Shown here: positions 1 through 8,592 of the stretch, in pieces
Layout of the letters: each line of letters starts with the position of its first letter
Numbering within the stretch: the stretch's first letter is position 1
NCBI RefSeq assembly: GCF_014696825.1
Contig: NZ_JACJQU010000012.1
Coordinates: forward strand, 62,001-126,000
DNA: 64,000 bases
Direction of reading: 5' to 3'
Source: Anabaena sphaerica FACHB-251
GTDB taxonomy: Bacteria > Cyanobacteriota > Cyanobacteriia > Cyanobacteriales > Nostocaceae
Notes under the pieces: model-generated
The model's database searches: none
What the model saw: only the letters and a program-made list of their open reading frames with translations
Told to the model about the DNA's origin: nothing
Translations under genes and position numbers: made by a program

Positions 1-207
1 ATCAATCAGATACTATCAAAACGATTAGTCCAAGGAAGTCAAACCAGTGGACCGATAATGAGATACTTGCAATATCGTGTAGGTGCTACTCCAGATGGTA
101 TTTATGGTTCTCAGACAGAAGCAGCAATTAAGAGATTTCAGCAGCAAAATGGTTTAACGCCTGATGGAATTGTCGGGGCAATGACTTGGCAGAAATTAAT
201 TGGTTAG
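1..207 (+). CDS. Peptidoglycan-binding domain protein, C-terminal end (5' end outside window)
   Basis: The frame is open from the first base to TAG at 205-207. It encodes a typical PG_binding_1 repeat: a helix containing LQYRVG, then ATPDGIYGSQTEAAIKRFQ, then a second NGLTPDGIVGAMTWQKL segment ending one residue before the stop. This fold binds cell-wall peptidoglycan and usually sits at the end of an exported amidase, lysozyme or repeat protein. The catalytic part, if any, lies upstream of the window, so the enzyme class cannot be told. Confidence 0.85.
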   Translation: MNQILSKRLVQGSQTSGPIMRYLQYRVGATPDGIYGSQTEAAIKRFQQQNGLTPDGIVGAMTWQKLIG

Positions 208-279
208 CTTGACTAACCCCTTTATTCTTGAGTCTAGAGACGTTATATATATAGAACGTCTCTACACCTAATTCATACT

Positions 280-1293
280 TCAGAGCAATTCTCCATTTTG
301 GATTTCTGGATTTACGATTGAAGATTGCAATGGTTGTAGTACAGTTAAATGAAATTGATGTTTAGTTTCAGCTTTCAGATACTTTTCTTGAATTGGTCGC
401 CACTGCTGCCATAACTGGTAACGGTTGGCAGCTAATAAAGTTATTATTCCACTAATTTGCTTATTAATTTCTGATTTAAAAATATTCTCAAGCCATTCAT
501 TTAAAACCATGCTATCTTGCAGATTACCCAAAGTTTCTTGTATATGTTTTACTTGTGAAATATGTGCTGCAAAAGATTCACCGTATAAATCAGTAAATAA
601 TTCCATCTGATAGCGAACTCTTTTGGCTTGTTTTCGCAAATCATGAAGAGTTTCACCTTGAGTTTTGAGATGTTGTTCTAACTGTTCCGGTGTCCAGTTG
701 CTTTGAACAATCACTTCTGAGTTTACAACTTTAGTCCCAATCATCCATCCAGGATGCAATAAAAATTTACTGACTTCTGGTAACAGTAAATCAGGTAGCA
801 CTTGTTGAATGGGTAAAGATGCTAATGGTTGATAAATAGGTTTTTCTACCCATTGCTGAAGGTCTTTTTTGAAAGATTTATAATTTTCATCCTTTAATGT
901 TTTTTGAACATGAGAAAAAGCAGCTTCACGTTGTTTAGCTAAAGCAGAGAAAGCTATTTCTAAATATGCTTGTTCTTGCTGTAATAAATGTGGTTTATAA
1001 TTATTTTCTAGTATCTCTTTGAGGACATCTAAATCTCTGAGATTTCCTAGTATTCCGGCAATTTTACCAATATTTTTATCGCTGGCAGACTTGGGTAGAT
1101 TTAAAGATAGCTGAAACCGACTCACTGCTGTACGTAGACGACGCATTCCTACACGCATTTGGTGTAGTCCTTCCGGATCTTCGTCTTTCTTAACTGATTT
1201 TTCCCACTTTAGGGTTTTGTGAAAGTGTTTTTCGATTGCTTGATATGCACAATCTCCTAGAGTTTTGATTGTTGTTTTGGTGTCTAAATTCAT
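280..1293 (-). CDS. CHAD domain-containing protein
   Basis: A 337-residue, almost entirely helical protein. Two conserved His/Arg-rich helices define the CHAD fold: HQMRVGMRRLR at about residues 44-54 and LHDLRKQAKRVRYQMELF at about 216-233. CHAD domains bind inorganic polyphosphate and are often paired with CYTH triphosphatases; no CYTH domain is fused or adjacent here. Bacterial CHAD proteins associate with polyphosphate granules, so a role in polyphosphate handling is likely but inferred. The ATG is followed by about 330 bp without a gene, so it appears monocistronic. The length is normal for a stand-alone CHAD protein. Confidence 0.85.
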   Translation of the reverse strand: MNLDTKTTIKTLGDCAYQAIEKHFHKTLKWEKSVKKDEDPEGLHQMRVGMRRLRTAVSRFQLSLNLPKSASDKNIGKIAGILGNLRDLDVLKEILENNYKPHLLQQEQAYLEIAFSALAKQREAAFSHVQKTLKDENYKSFKKDLQQWVEKPIYQPLASLPIQQVLPDLLLPEVSKFLLHPGWMIGTKVVNSEVIVQSNWTPEQLEQHLKTQGETLHDLRKQAKRVRYQMELFTDLYGESFAAHISQVKHIQETLGNLQDSMVLNEWLENIFKSEINKQISGIITLLAANRYQLWQQWRPIQEKYLKAETKHQFHLTVLQPLQSSIVNPEIQNGELL

Positions 1294-1621
1294 AATTGAT
1301 AAAAATTAACTATCCAAATCAGGTTTTTGCATCATAGCACTAGTGAAAAATTGACACCTATTATTTTATAGACTTTTTTAACAACTTTTGCTGCTTGTTA
1401 TTTGATTTATTATCTCTAAAGATACTTGATTTTTCTTAAAAATTATGCTTCTTACATCAACTATACTTATACAAATTCAAAAATAATAAATTCGGTTTTA
1501 ATAGGAATTTCCACGTTTAAATCTGTTCCATTATTTTTGTAACTATATATTATATTTAACTGAGGTGAAATTTGAGCTATTCATGAAAAAAATCACATCA
1601 AAGCAGCGAAATTGAGCAGTT
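1294..1621. other. Intergenic region, no gene recognised
   Basis: AT-rich spacer upstream of the CHAD gene and downstream of the NIL-ferredoxin gene. A minus-strand open frame overlapping it (1543-1791) is a shadow of the ferredoxin gene. No clear terminator, RNA gene or repeat was seen. Confidence 0.5.
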
Positions 1622-2026
1622 TTAGAGATTGGTAGAAATAGCCTGTACCGGACAAGTGGGAATACACTGTTCACAGACAATGCAACGCGATCGCGTGAAG
1701 GTGAGTTGATATGTCTCTGGGTTGAGGGAAAGGGCTTCAGTCGGACAAATCCCAGTACACAAGCCACAGTCAACGCACAGATCGTCATCAATCACAATTT
1801 CACCTAAGTTATGGGAAACACTGATATGTTGCGATCGCATCCACTCAATAGCCGCATCCAGCTGATCAATATCCCCCAATAATTCCACAACCAATTTACC
1901 AATTTGATTGGGGGCAACCTGAGCGCGGATAATATTGGCAGCAACGTTAAAATCTTTTGCCAGTCGGTAGGTGACAGGCATTTGAATGGCACGTTTAGGA
2001 AAAGTCAGGGTGACTCGTTTTTTCAT
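1622..2026 (-). CDS. NIL domain plus 2x[4Fe-4S] ferredoxin protein
   Basis: 134 residues. The N-terminal ~75 residues are an ACT-like NIL domain, the ligand-sensing fold also found at the end of methionine ABC transporter ATPases. A bacterial two-cluster ferredoxin module follows, with Cys 84, 87, 90, 94 and Cys 115, 118, 121, 125 in CxxCxxCxxxCP spacing. Fusions of this kind are conserved in cyanobacteria and are thought to move electrons in sulfur or methionine-related metabolism; the actual partner is unknown. It is divergent from the thioredoxin-like gene at 2093, with 66 bp between the two starts, so they may share a promoter region. Confidence 0.9.
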   Translation of the reverse strand: MKKRVTLTFPKRAIQMPVTYRLAKDFNVAANIIRAQVAPNQIGKLVVELLGDIDQLDAAIEWMRSQHISVSHNLGEIVIDDDLCVDCGLCTGICPTEALSLNPETYQLTFTRSRCIVCEQCIPTCPVQAISTNL

Positions 2027-2092
2027 GGGTAAAAAACTGGGTTTTGGTACACTAAATAATAACCATGCTTAACAAGTTGTAATAAATTAAAT

Positions 2093-2683
2093 ATGACTAC
2101 AGATCAAACTGTGAATACTCCCACTAAACCTGAATCTAACTTTGGGAGACGTGTAAGAAACCTCCTAATTGTCATTGTAGCGATCATTCTGAGTGCGGCG
2201 CTATTTTTAGGACTGCGAACCCAGACAACCTCAGTTTCTCTCACCCAACTCGATGCAGCATCCACACCCTTAGAAGTCGCTGTTAGCAATGATAAGCCCA
2301 GTTTAGTTGAATTTTATGCTGATTGGTGTACAGTCTGCCAAAAAATGGCTCCAGATATGGCTCAACTCAAACAACAATATGCTGACAAGCTAAATTTTGT
2401 CATGCTGAATGTAGATAATACCAAATGGTTGCCAGAAATGCTGAAATATCGAGTAGATGGCATTCCCCATTTTGTCTTTTTGGGTAAGCAAGGAGAAGGT
2501 ATAGCAGAAGCTATTGGTGATATACCCCGTGCCGTCATGGCCAGCAATTTAGAAGCCTTGATGACAGGTTCTCCCCTTCCCTATGCTCAAATGAGTGGCA
2601 AAACTTCCAAATTTTCAGCCCCAGTATCAGCTGGTGGTAATCAAGATGATCCCCGTAGTCATGGTAGCCAAGTGGTAAATTAA
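2093..2683 (+). CDS. txlA: Membrane-anchored thioredoxin-like protein (TxlA/HCF164 type)
   Basis: 196 residues with one N-terminal membrane helix (about 22-40) and then a thioredoxin fold. The active site is ADWCTVCQK, Cys79 and Cys82. The region after it (MLNVDNTKWLPEMLKYRVDG) and the cis-proline segment GIPHFVF are as in the HCF164/TxlA family. In plants HCF164 carries reducing equivalents across the thylakoid membrane for cytochrome b6f assembly, and the cyanobacterial protein is expected to work with CcdA; no ccdA lies nearby. The tail after residue 170 is low-complexity and probably disordered. The family is confident; the symbol is by analogy. Confidence 0.85.
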   Translation: MTTDQTVNTPTKPESNFGRRVRNLLIVIVAIILSAALFLGLRTQTTSVSLTQLDAASTPLEVAVSNDKPSLVEFYADWCTVCQKMAPDMAQLKQQYADKLNFVMLNVDNTKWLPEMLKYRVDGIPHFVFLGKQGEGIAEAIGDIPRAVMASNLEALMTGSPLPYAQMSGKTSKFSAPVSAGGNQDDPRSHGSQVVN

Positions 2684-2684
2684 T

Positions 2685-2707
2685 AGGTGACAGGTGACAG
2701 GTGACAG
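2685..2707. repeat. Heptanucleotide tandem repeat (AGGTGAC)
   Basis: Three consecutive copies of a 7-bp unit directly after the thioredoxin-like gene. This fits the short tandemly repeated repetitive (STRR) sequences known from filamentous cyanobacteria. Confidence 0.85.
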
Positions 2708-2729
2708 TCACAGAAGAAGTAATGGGTAA

Positions 2730-2963
2730 TTACTCATTACTTTTTTGCTCTAAAATGCCACTTTTAATCATCAGTTGTGGCCAGATTAATAAAAAGAATC
2801 CCATCCAAATTAATAGCGGGATAGCAACGAGAATTGTCAGCCAGATAAGTTTAAATATCAGCCAGCTACCGCTAATCAATGTTAAACCTGTGAGCATAAT
2901 TGACCAAGGTTGACACCACCAAGGTTTATAATCCCAAGGATTTAGAAGTTTTTTTTCAGACAT
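2730..2963 (-). CDS. Small conserved cyanobacterial membrane protein (DUF6737-like)
   Basis: 77 residues. A conserved-looking start (NPWDYKPWWCQPWSI, residues 8-22) is followed by two hydrophobic helices at about 23-42 and 44-66 and a short polar tail. The Trp-rich WDYKPWWCQPW motif is what I associate with the small cyanobacterial family DUF6737; its function is unknown. It is convergent with the thioredoxin-like gene, separated by a tandem repeat. The plus-strand open frame over the same bases is a shadow. Confidence 0.7.
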   Translation of the reverse strand: MSEKKLLNPWDYKPWWCQPWSIMLTGLTLISGSWLIFKLIWLTILVAIPLLIWMGFFLLIWPQLMIKSGILEQKSNE

Positions 2964-3128
2964 AGTTTGGCTTAAGTTTTTGGTGATTTTGTTTGTAGTG
3001 AGCGATTTATCGCTCTATTGTAAGATTTTAAAGTCTAAAGCCCTAAATACAAACTTTTATTTTATTAAAAATAAACAATATTTAGTACAATAATTATAGG
3101 TAAATTTAGCAAAAATTAAAACATAAAT

Positions 3129-4223
3129 ATGATTGGGGTTGCAATTGTCGGTACTGGATTTGGTCAAAAAGTGCATATTCCCGCGTTTCAAGCACATCAC
3201 CAAACCAAGATAACCGCCGTTTATCATCGAGATATTAATAAAGCTCAAGATATTGCCACAGCTAATAATATTCCCCATGCTAGTGACAACTTAGCCGAAA
3301 TTCTCGCTTTACCAGAAGTACAAGCAGTTAGCATTTCGACACCGCCATTTTTACATTATCAAATGGGCAAACAAGTATTAGAAGCTGGTAAACATCTGTT
3401 ATTAGAAAAACCTACCACTTTAAATGCAACTGAAGCTAAAGAACTCTATCAATTAGCAAAAGCTAAAGGTGTCATTGCCACTGTAGATTTTGAATTTCGC
3501 TTTGTTCCAGCATGGCAATATTTTTACCAACTTCTATCTTCAGGATATGTTGGTAATTTGCGCCTAATTAAAATTGACTGGTTAGGTTCTTCTCGCGCTG
3601 ATACTTCCCGTCCTTGGAATTGGTATTCTTCTCAAGAAAAAGGTGGTGGTGCATTGGGTTCTTTAGGTTCCCATGCTTTTGATTATATTCACTGGTTATT
3701 TGGATCAGTTAGTAAATTAAATGCTTATTTAAATACAGCTATTCCCCAAAGAATTGATCCAGCAAATGGGGAGTTAAAAGCAGTAAATACAGATGATAAT
3801 TGTCTGTTATCTCTGGAATTAGCAAACGGTACACCTTGCCAAGTTTCTATTAGTGCAGTTGTTCATGCAGCTAGACCCCATTGGATAGAAGTTTATGGAG
3901 ATAAAGGAACATTAGTTTTAGGCAGTGAGCATCAAAAAGATTATATTCACGGGTTTCATGTTTGGGGTTCTCAACCTGGTCAACCTTTAACAGAAATGGA
4001 AATTCCTCAACAATTATTATTTCCTCAACATTATGCTGATGGTCGGATTTGTGCATTTCTTCGGGTTGTAGATCAATGGGTACAAGGAATTGAAACGCAG
4101 CAGGAAATTACACCATCTTTGAAAGAAGGAGTTTATTCACAATTATTGATGGATTTATCGCATCAATCAAATGAGTCAAAAATGTGGGTGAAAGTGCCGA
4201 GTTTAGAATCTTTTTTGGCTTAA
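3129..4223 (+). CDS. Gfo/Idh/MocA family oxidoreductase
   Basis: 364 residues. An N-terminal Rossmann fold begins at once with VAIVGTGFGQKVHIPAF, and the family's LLLEKPTTLN loop near residue 95 carries the catalytic Lys of the EKP motif. The C-terminal alpha/beta domain contains GGGALGSLGSHAFDYIHWL. Family members use NAD(P)(H) to oxidise or reduce sugars, inositols or related compounds; the substrate cannot be told from sequence. It stands alone and ends against the uridine phosphorylase gene across a palindromic element. The start chosen is the only ATG that keeps the whole nucleotide-binding strand. Confidence 0.85.
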   Translation: MIGVAIVGTGFGQKVHIPAFQAHHQTKITAVYHRDINKAQDIATANNIPHASDNLAEILALPEVQAVSISTPPFLHYQMGKQVLEAGKHLLLEKPTTLNATEAKELYQLAKAKGVIATVDFEFRFVPAWQYFYQLLSSGYVGNLRLIKIDWLGSSRADTSRPWNWYSSQEKGGGALGSLGSHAFDYIHWLFGSVSKLNAYLNTAIPQRIDPANGELKAVNTDDNCLLSLELANGTPCQVSISAVVHAARPHWIEVYGDKGTLVLGSEHQKDYIHGFHVWGSQPGQPLTEMEIPQQLLFPQHYADGRICAFLRVVDQWVQGIETQQEITPSLKEGVYSQLLMDLSHQSNESKMWVKVPSLESFLA

Positions 4224-4254
4224 TTAATAATTTATCGAGTCTACTGTATTCAGA

Positions 4255-4491
4255 TCCCCGACTTCTCTGAGAAGTCGGGGAATACTGTTCGGTTAAGAGT
4301 TTTTGTAGGTTGGGTTAAGCGACAGCGCAACCCAACAAAAGCTTATAAATGTTGGGTTATGCCTTCGGCACACTGCGTGTATGCTTACAGCACGCTTTGC
4401 GAACACGTAGTGTCCCGAAGGGATACGTTCCTCAACCCAACCTACATAATTTCCTTCTTTTGAGCTTAACCGACAAGTATTAAGTCGGGGA
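4255..4491. repeat. Nested palindromic (MITE-like) element between convergent genes
   Basis: The left end holds a complete hairpin of CCCCGACTTCT with its complement (4256-4280). Further inside, ATACTGTTCGGTTAAG (4282-4297) pairs with CTTAACCGACAAGTAT (4465-4480), and GTAGGTTGGGTT (4305-4316) pairs with AACCCAACCTAC (4434-4445). The right end AAGTCGGGG (4482-4490) pairs with the CCCCGACTT of the left hairpin. The core contains short GC-rich inverted repeats. It lies exactly between the 3' ends of two converging genes and could also act as a two-way terminator. Confidence 0.8.
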
Positions 4492-4496
4492 TATAT

Positions 4497-5264
4497 CTAT
4501 TCACTAGCTACACGCATTGCGGTTAAAATCGCATTACTTATGGCTATATCTTTGCTAGTGAAAATTATATTTTCGGCTACAGTGCGTTGAGCAACTACAC
4601 CACAAACAGCAGCAGCAGCAAAATTATAGACACCTGCCATTTTAAAGAGTGTACCGGCTTCCATTTCATAATTCAATATATTTAATTTTCGATATTCTTC
4701 TGTAATTCCTTCTAGCTTACGTATTAAATTAGGATTAGCTGAATCAGTCCGTTCTTGTCCTTCATAAAAAGTATCAACTGAAGCAGTAATTCCTAAATAA
4801 TGCTCAACGTTTAATTCTTGTGCTGCTTTCACCAAAGCCACAGTTAAAAACGGATCTGCTGCTGCTGGATATTCCACAGGTGCAATATCATTAGCTGCAC
4901 CTTGACGACACAAAGCCCCACTACTAATTACAATACTACCAACGGGTATATGGGGTTGAATTGAGCCACAAGTACCAATACGAATAATTTTTTGAATACC
5001 TACTTGCACTAATTCATTTACCACAATACTTAAAGAAGGCGCACCCATGCCACTGGTTGCAGATAAAATCGGTTTACCATTGGGTAAATGTCCCACATAG
5101 CTATGCAGTCCGCGATTTTCTGATAATACCTGCACATCCTGTAAATAGGTGTGAGCGATAAAACCAGCACGTTGCGGATCACCTGATAATAATGCCATCG
5201 TGGGAGATAGTGAACCTAAATCTTCCCTTCCAAAACCTATATGATATAAGCGTTTATCAGTCAT
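4497..5264 (-). CDS. udp: Uridine phosphorylase / PNP-UDP family nucleoside phosphorylase
   Basis: 255 residues, the normal length for uridine phosphorylase. The protein opens with YHIGFGREDLG, then has the phosphate-binding LLSGDPQRAG, the GMGAPSLSIVVNELVQVG helix and the IRIGTCGSIQP strand of the NP-I family. YEMEAGTLFKMAGVYNF (about 198-214) carries the nucleoside-binding Met-Glu pair. It cleaves uridine with phosphate to uracil and ribose-1-phosphate in pyrimidine salvage in the cytoplasm. It is monocistronic. NP-I enzymes differ in base preference, so uridine is likely but not proven. Confidence 0.85.
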   Translation of the reverse strand: MTDKRLYHIGFGREDLGSLSPTMALLSGDPQRAGFIAHTYLQDVQVLSENRGLHSYVGHLPNGKPILSATSGMGAPSLSIVVNELVQVGIQKIIRIGTCGSIQPHIPVGSIVISSGALCRQGAANDIAPVEYPAAADPFLTVALVKAAQELNVEHYLGITASVDTFYEGQERTDSANPNLIRKLEGITEEYRKLNILNYEMEAGTLFKMAGVYNFAAAAVCGVVAQRTVAENIIFTSKDIAISNAILTAMRVASE

Positions 5265-5320
5265 AACTACTCAGGATATATAGCATTAACCCAAAACTCT
5301 AACTTCTGACATCAATTCAT

Positions 5321-5491
5321 AATTGACAAGATCAACAAAGAAGTCGGTGATCTTATTGTTCTTGATTCATTAAACCAGATTAAAGGCATCATCCGAAAGA
5401 TAGATATTAAAGATTATTTCCTGGAATTTACGAAAATGCTTTTGCTGGTATTGGAGATATAAGCAAGAAGAAATTTCAATCATTGAGTTAG
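5321..5491 (+). other. Possible decayed coding segment
   Basis: The plus strand is open without an ATG for about 45 codons and reads like protein (for example EVGDLIVLDSLNQIKGIIRK). A neighbouring frame then continues with YENAFAGIGDISKKKFQ before stopping, as if a frameshift split an older gene. I cannot assign a family. It lies just upstream of the exported-protein gene at 5504. Confidence 0.3.
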
Positions 5492-5497
5492 AAGGAG
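5492..5497 (+). promoter_or_regulatory. Strong Shine-Dalgarno site
   Basis: AAGGAG lies six bases before the ATG at 5504 and fixes that start. Confidence 0.75.
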
Positions 5498-5503
5498 TAA
5501 AGT

Positions 5504-6142
5504 ATGAAATTCAACTCTCAACTTATGCGAAAATGGGTTTTTAGTCCTGTGTCGGTGGTTGTATTAGCAGCAGTAGCGATCGCATCTTATCCCGTTCCAT
5601 CTTTTAGTGCGACAACGACAAGTATTGAACCAGCAACAACTAGCAAAAAATTAGTTGCTCAAAATCAAGGTGCTTATAGAAATAATACTTTCAAATTGAG
5701 GTTTAACTATTCTCTCCAGGATTTTGTAATTGATCATAAAACTACTCGACCCAGTTCTAACTTGAATTTGTTAGTTATTGATATTTGGAATAAAAAACAC
5801 GCTCAGAAAATCAAAGCAGGAGCTTATGAAGGTGGAGCGGAATACCCAGCAAATGCACAGGTTAGAGTGTACTATAATCCTCGACGTTTGTCTTTACAAA
5901 ACTGGATTAAACAAAGTCAGGATTTTGCAGCACCCAAAAAATTTAGTACTGTAAAAATAGCAGGACAAAACGCCCTCCAATTTGAATCTAGTGGTTTGTA
6001 TGAAAACAAGCACACCGTTTTAGTTAATCCGAAAACCTCTAATATCATTGTTGTCACATTATCTCAAATTGGCTCTGGTAATGATGATGCTATCTACCGC
6101 AGAGCATATCAACAGGTGATTAACTCTTTGAGCTTTAATTAA
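5504..6142 (+). CDS. Exported protein of unknown function
   Basis: 212 residues. The N-terminus has a basic n-region, a hydrophobic stretch (about 12-28) and an Ala/Ser-rich cleavage region, so export across the inner membrane is likely. The mature part is a mixed alpha/beta domain with a core NTFKLRFNYSLQDFVI, a central RLSLQNWIKQSQDF and a final YRRAYQQVINSLSF helix. This layout recalls small PsbP/DUF1795-like domains, which often end in a conserved NSLxF helix, but I cannot confirm the family. A strong ribosome-binding site precedes the ATG. No operon partner is evident. Confidence 0.7.
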   Translation: MKFNSQLMRKWVFSPVSVVVLAAVAIASYPVPSFSATTTSIEPATTSKKLVAQNQGAYRNNTFKLRFNYSLQDFVIDHKTTRPSSNLNLLVIDIWNKKHAQKIKAGAYEGGAEYPANAQVRVYYNPRRLSLQNWIKQSQDFAAPKKFSTVKIAGQNALQFESSGLYENKHTVLVNPKTSNIIVVTLSQIGSGNDDAIYRRAYQQVINSLSFN

Positions 6143-6186
6143 TAACAGTTGACAGGTGACAGGTAAGAGTTTTTCCTAATTATGAA

Positions 6187-7722
6187 TTACTGCATTCTAT
6201 CAATTGTCCGATATTGAATTGCTTCTGCTACATATTGGGGTTTAAGATGTTTATCTCCTGCTAAATCTGCAATTGTGCGTGCTACTTTGAGAATGCGATC
6301 GCTCGCTCTTGCAGATAACCCTAATTTTCTAATTGCTGCTTCTAATAAATTCCGACTTGCATCATCTAAATTACACCATTTTTGAAGATGACGACTTTGC
6401 ATTTGAGCATTACAACGGAGATTTGCTTCTGATTGAAAACGATTTGTAGCAATATCTCGCGCTTTTTGCACCCTTTCCCGCACAAATTTTGATGCTTCTC
6501 CTGTTGTGGCAGTTTGGGTAATTTCCTCTGGTTTTAACCTATTTACAGCTACTTGTAAATCAATTCTATCCATCAACGGTCCTGATAATTTCGCCCAATA
6601 TTGCTCCCGTTGTCTAGGTGAACAAGTACACTGTTGAATTGTATCGCCATAATAACCACAAGGACAGGGATTTGTACTAGCAACTAAAGTAAATTGTGCG
6701 GGAAAAACAACAGATTGACGAGTACGAGAAATGGTTACATAACCATCTTCTAAAGGTTGTCGTAAAAACTCTAAAACATCTCTTTTAAATTCCGTTAATT
6801 CATCGAGAAAAAGTATCCCTCGATGTGATAATGAAATTTCACCAGGACGAGGAAAACTACCACCACCAACTAAAGATGGACCCGATGCGGAATGATGGGG
6901 ACTGCGAAAAGGTCTTTCCCGTACTAATGAACCGCGATTTTTCAATAACCCAGCAACAGAATGAATGCGAGTAACTTCTAAAGATTCAGAAAATTCTAAA
7001 GGTGGTAAAATGCCAGGTAAACGTCTTGCTAACATCGTTTTTCCGCTGCCAGGAGGTCCGACAAAAATTAAATTGTGTCCTCCGGCTGCGGCAATTTCTA
7101 AAGCTCGACGCGCATGAGATTGTCCTTTCACATCTTGCAAATCTGCTAAATTTAAAGATGTTAATTTTAACGTTTCTGTTGTTTCATTTAATTTTACAGG
7201 TTTGTAATTTCTAGGATTATTTAATAAATCCACTACATCAGTAATATTGCTGCAACCATAAACAGTTAATCCTTCTACAACCGCAGCTTCTTGAGTATTT
7301 TCCATAGGCACAACTAAACCAGTAATTCCCATTTTTTGGGCTGTTGCAGCAATCGGTAGAACACCAGAAACCGGACGCAAACTACCATCTAAAGAAACTT
7401 CACCTAGAAATAAAAAATCTCCCAATAAATCAGGATTAACTTGTTCAGAAGCGGCTAAAATTCCCACACTAATTGGTAAATCAAAAGCGGGTCCTTCTTT
7501 TCTTAAATCTGCGGGAGTGAGGTTAATTACAATCTTTCGCATGGGAAAAGCAAAACCGGCATTTTTCAAAGTTGCTTTTACCCGTTCTTTAGATTCTTGA
7601 ATAGCCGAATCTGGTAAACCCAAAATTACAATTCCCGGTAAACCACCAGAAACATCCACTTCCACACCCACTTTAACCGCGTCGATACCAACAATAGATG
7701 CACTCCAGACTCTAGCCAGCAT
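6187..7722 (-). CDS. YifB/ComM family Mg-chelatase-like AAA+ ATPase
   Basis: About 511 residues from the ATG at 7722. A longer frame to 7779 adds 19 residues outside the family's usual MLARVWSASIVGIDA start. The N-terminal Lon-protease-like (ChlI) domain has GLPGIVILGLPDSAIQESKERV. The AAA+ core has Walker A GPPGSGKT at 222-229, a LFLDELTEF Walker B and a zinc-type motif NPCPCGYYGD. A C-terminal Mg_chelatase_C domain follows (LSARASDRILKVARTIADL). ComM from other bacteria is a hexameric branch-migration helicase that helps integrate transforming DNA, so a recombination role is likely. Length and motifs are complete. Confidence 0.9.
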   Translation of the reverse strand: MLARVWSASIVGIDAVKVGVEVDVSGGLPGIVILGLPDSAIQESKERVKATLKNAGFAFPMRKIVINLTPADLRKEGPAFDLPISVGILAASEQVNPDLLGDFLFLGEVSLDGSLRPVSGVLPIAATAQKMGITGLVVPMENTQEAAVVEGLTVYGCSNITDVVDLLNNPRNYKPVKLNETTETLKLTSLNLADLQDVKGQSHARRALEIAAAGGHNLIFVGPPGSGKTMLARRLPGILPPLEFSESLEVTRIHSVAGLLKNRGSLVRERPFRSPHHSASGPSLVGGGSFPRPGEISLSHRGILFLDELTEFKRDVLEFLRQPLEDGYVTISRTRQSVVFPAQFTLVASTNPCPCGYYGDTIQQCTCSPRQREQYWAKLSGPLMDRIDLQVAVNRLKPEEITQTATTGEASKFVRERVQKARDIATNRFQSEANLRCNAQMQSRHLQKWCNLDDASRNLLEAAIRKLGLSARASDRILKVARTIADLAGDKHLKPQYVAEAIQYRTIDRMQ

Positions 7723-7869
7723 TTTTGTATATGAAGAAACCTTGAGAATATCAAAGCAGATTTGTAGGTGAATTAACAATGAGTGAAATCACGCAATAAG
7801 GTTGTTAATAATCATAAAATCAGAAAAACTTCAAGCTAAAATAATAGCAGCTAAAGATTTAGGTGACTT

Positions 7870-8475
7870 ATGGTTCAAGCATTAACAAAACCATTAACCT
7901 TTGAAGAATTCATCATCCAATACGGTAATGACCCCCGCTATGAACTTGCAGATGGAGAACTGATTGATATGGAACCAACTGGACCTCATGAAACCGTCGG
8001 TGGTAAAATAGCTACCCAAATAGGTATTGCTATCACTGCGGAAAAACTTTCCTGGTTCATTCCTCGTACCTGTCTGATTCGTCCTTTCCCAGAAACTGCC
8101 ACAGCCCGCCGTCCTGATATTGTAGTATTAGATGAAACAATGCTGCACCATGAACCTTTTTGGGAACATGAACCTGTTATTGCTTTAGGACAAACAATTA
8201 AATTAGTCGTTGAAGTTGTGAGTACAAACTGGGAAACAGATTATGCGCGTAAAGTTGAAGAATACGCTTTATTAGGAATTCCTGAATATTGGATTGTTGA
8301 TTATCGGGGATTAGGTGGTGTTGTTTTTATTGGTAAACCAAAGCAACCTACATTTACAGTTTGTCAATTAATTGGTGAAGATTACAGTCAGCAAAAATAT
8401 CGTTTAGGTGAGTTGATTAAATCTCCTCTTTTACCCTCTCTTCAACTACGTCTTGATGATGTGATGCCAAGGTAA
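7870..8475 (+). CDS. Uma2 family endonuclease-fold protein
   Basis: 201 residues. It opens with the usual TFEEFIIQYGNDPRYELADGELIDMEPTGPHE. The PD-(D/E)XK elements follow: RRPDIVVLDE (about 78-87), LVVEVVSTNWETDYARKVEEY (Glu and Lys of the core) and GIPEYWIVDYRG. Uma2 proteins are very numerous in cyanobacteria, often in paralogous groups; their biological role is not known, and a nuclease activity is inferred from the fold. A related copy lies at 9083-9697 with a decayed gene between them. The start has a weak ribosome-binding site. Confidence 0.88.
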   Translation: MVQALTKPLTFEEFIIQYGNDPRYELADGELIDMEPTGPHETVGGKIATQIGIAITAEKLSWFIPRTCLIRPFPETATARRPDIVVLDETMLHHEPFWEHEPVIALGQTIKLVVEVVSTNWETDYARKVEEYALLGIPEYWIVDYRGLGGVVFIGKPKQPTFTVCQLIGEDYSQQKYRLGELIKSPLLPSLQLRLDDVMPR

Positions 8476-8592
8476 ATATTAGTTGGGATAAATGGGAAGC
8501 TAAAGCTGGATTTTATTTGTAAATTAGGAATGAATAGTTAAAATAAAGTGATATACTGAGGGAATACAAATTTTTCTACATGATTTTGATTT

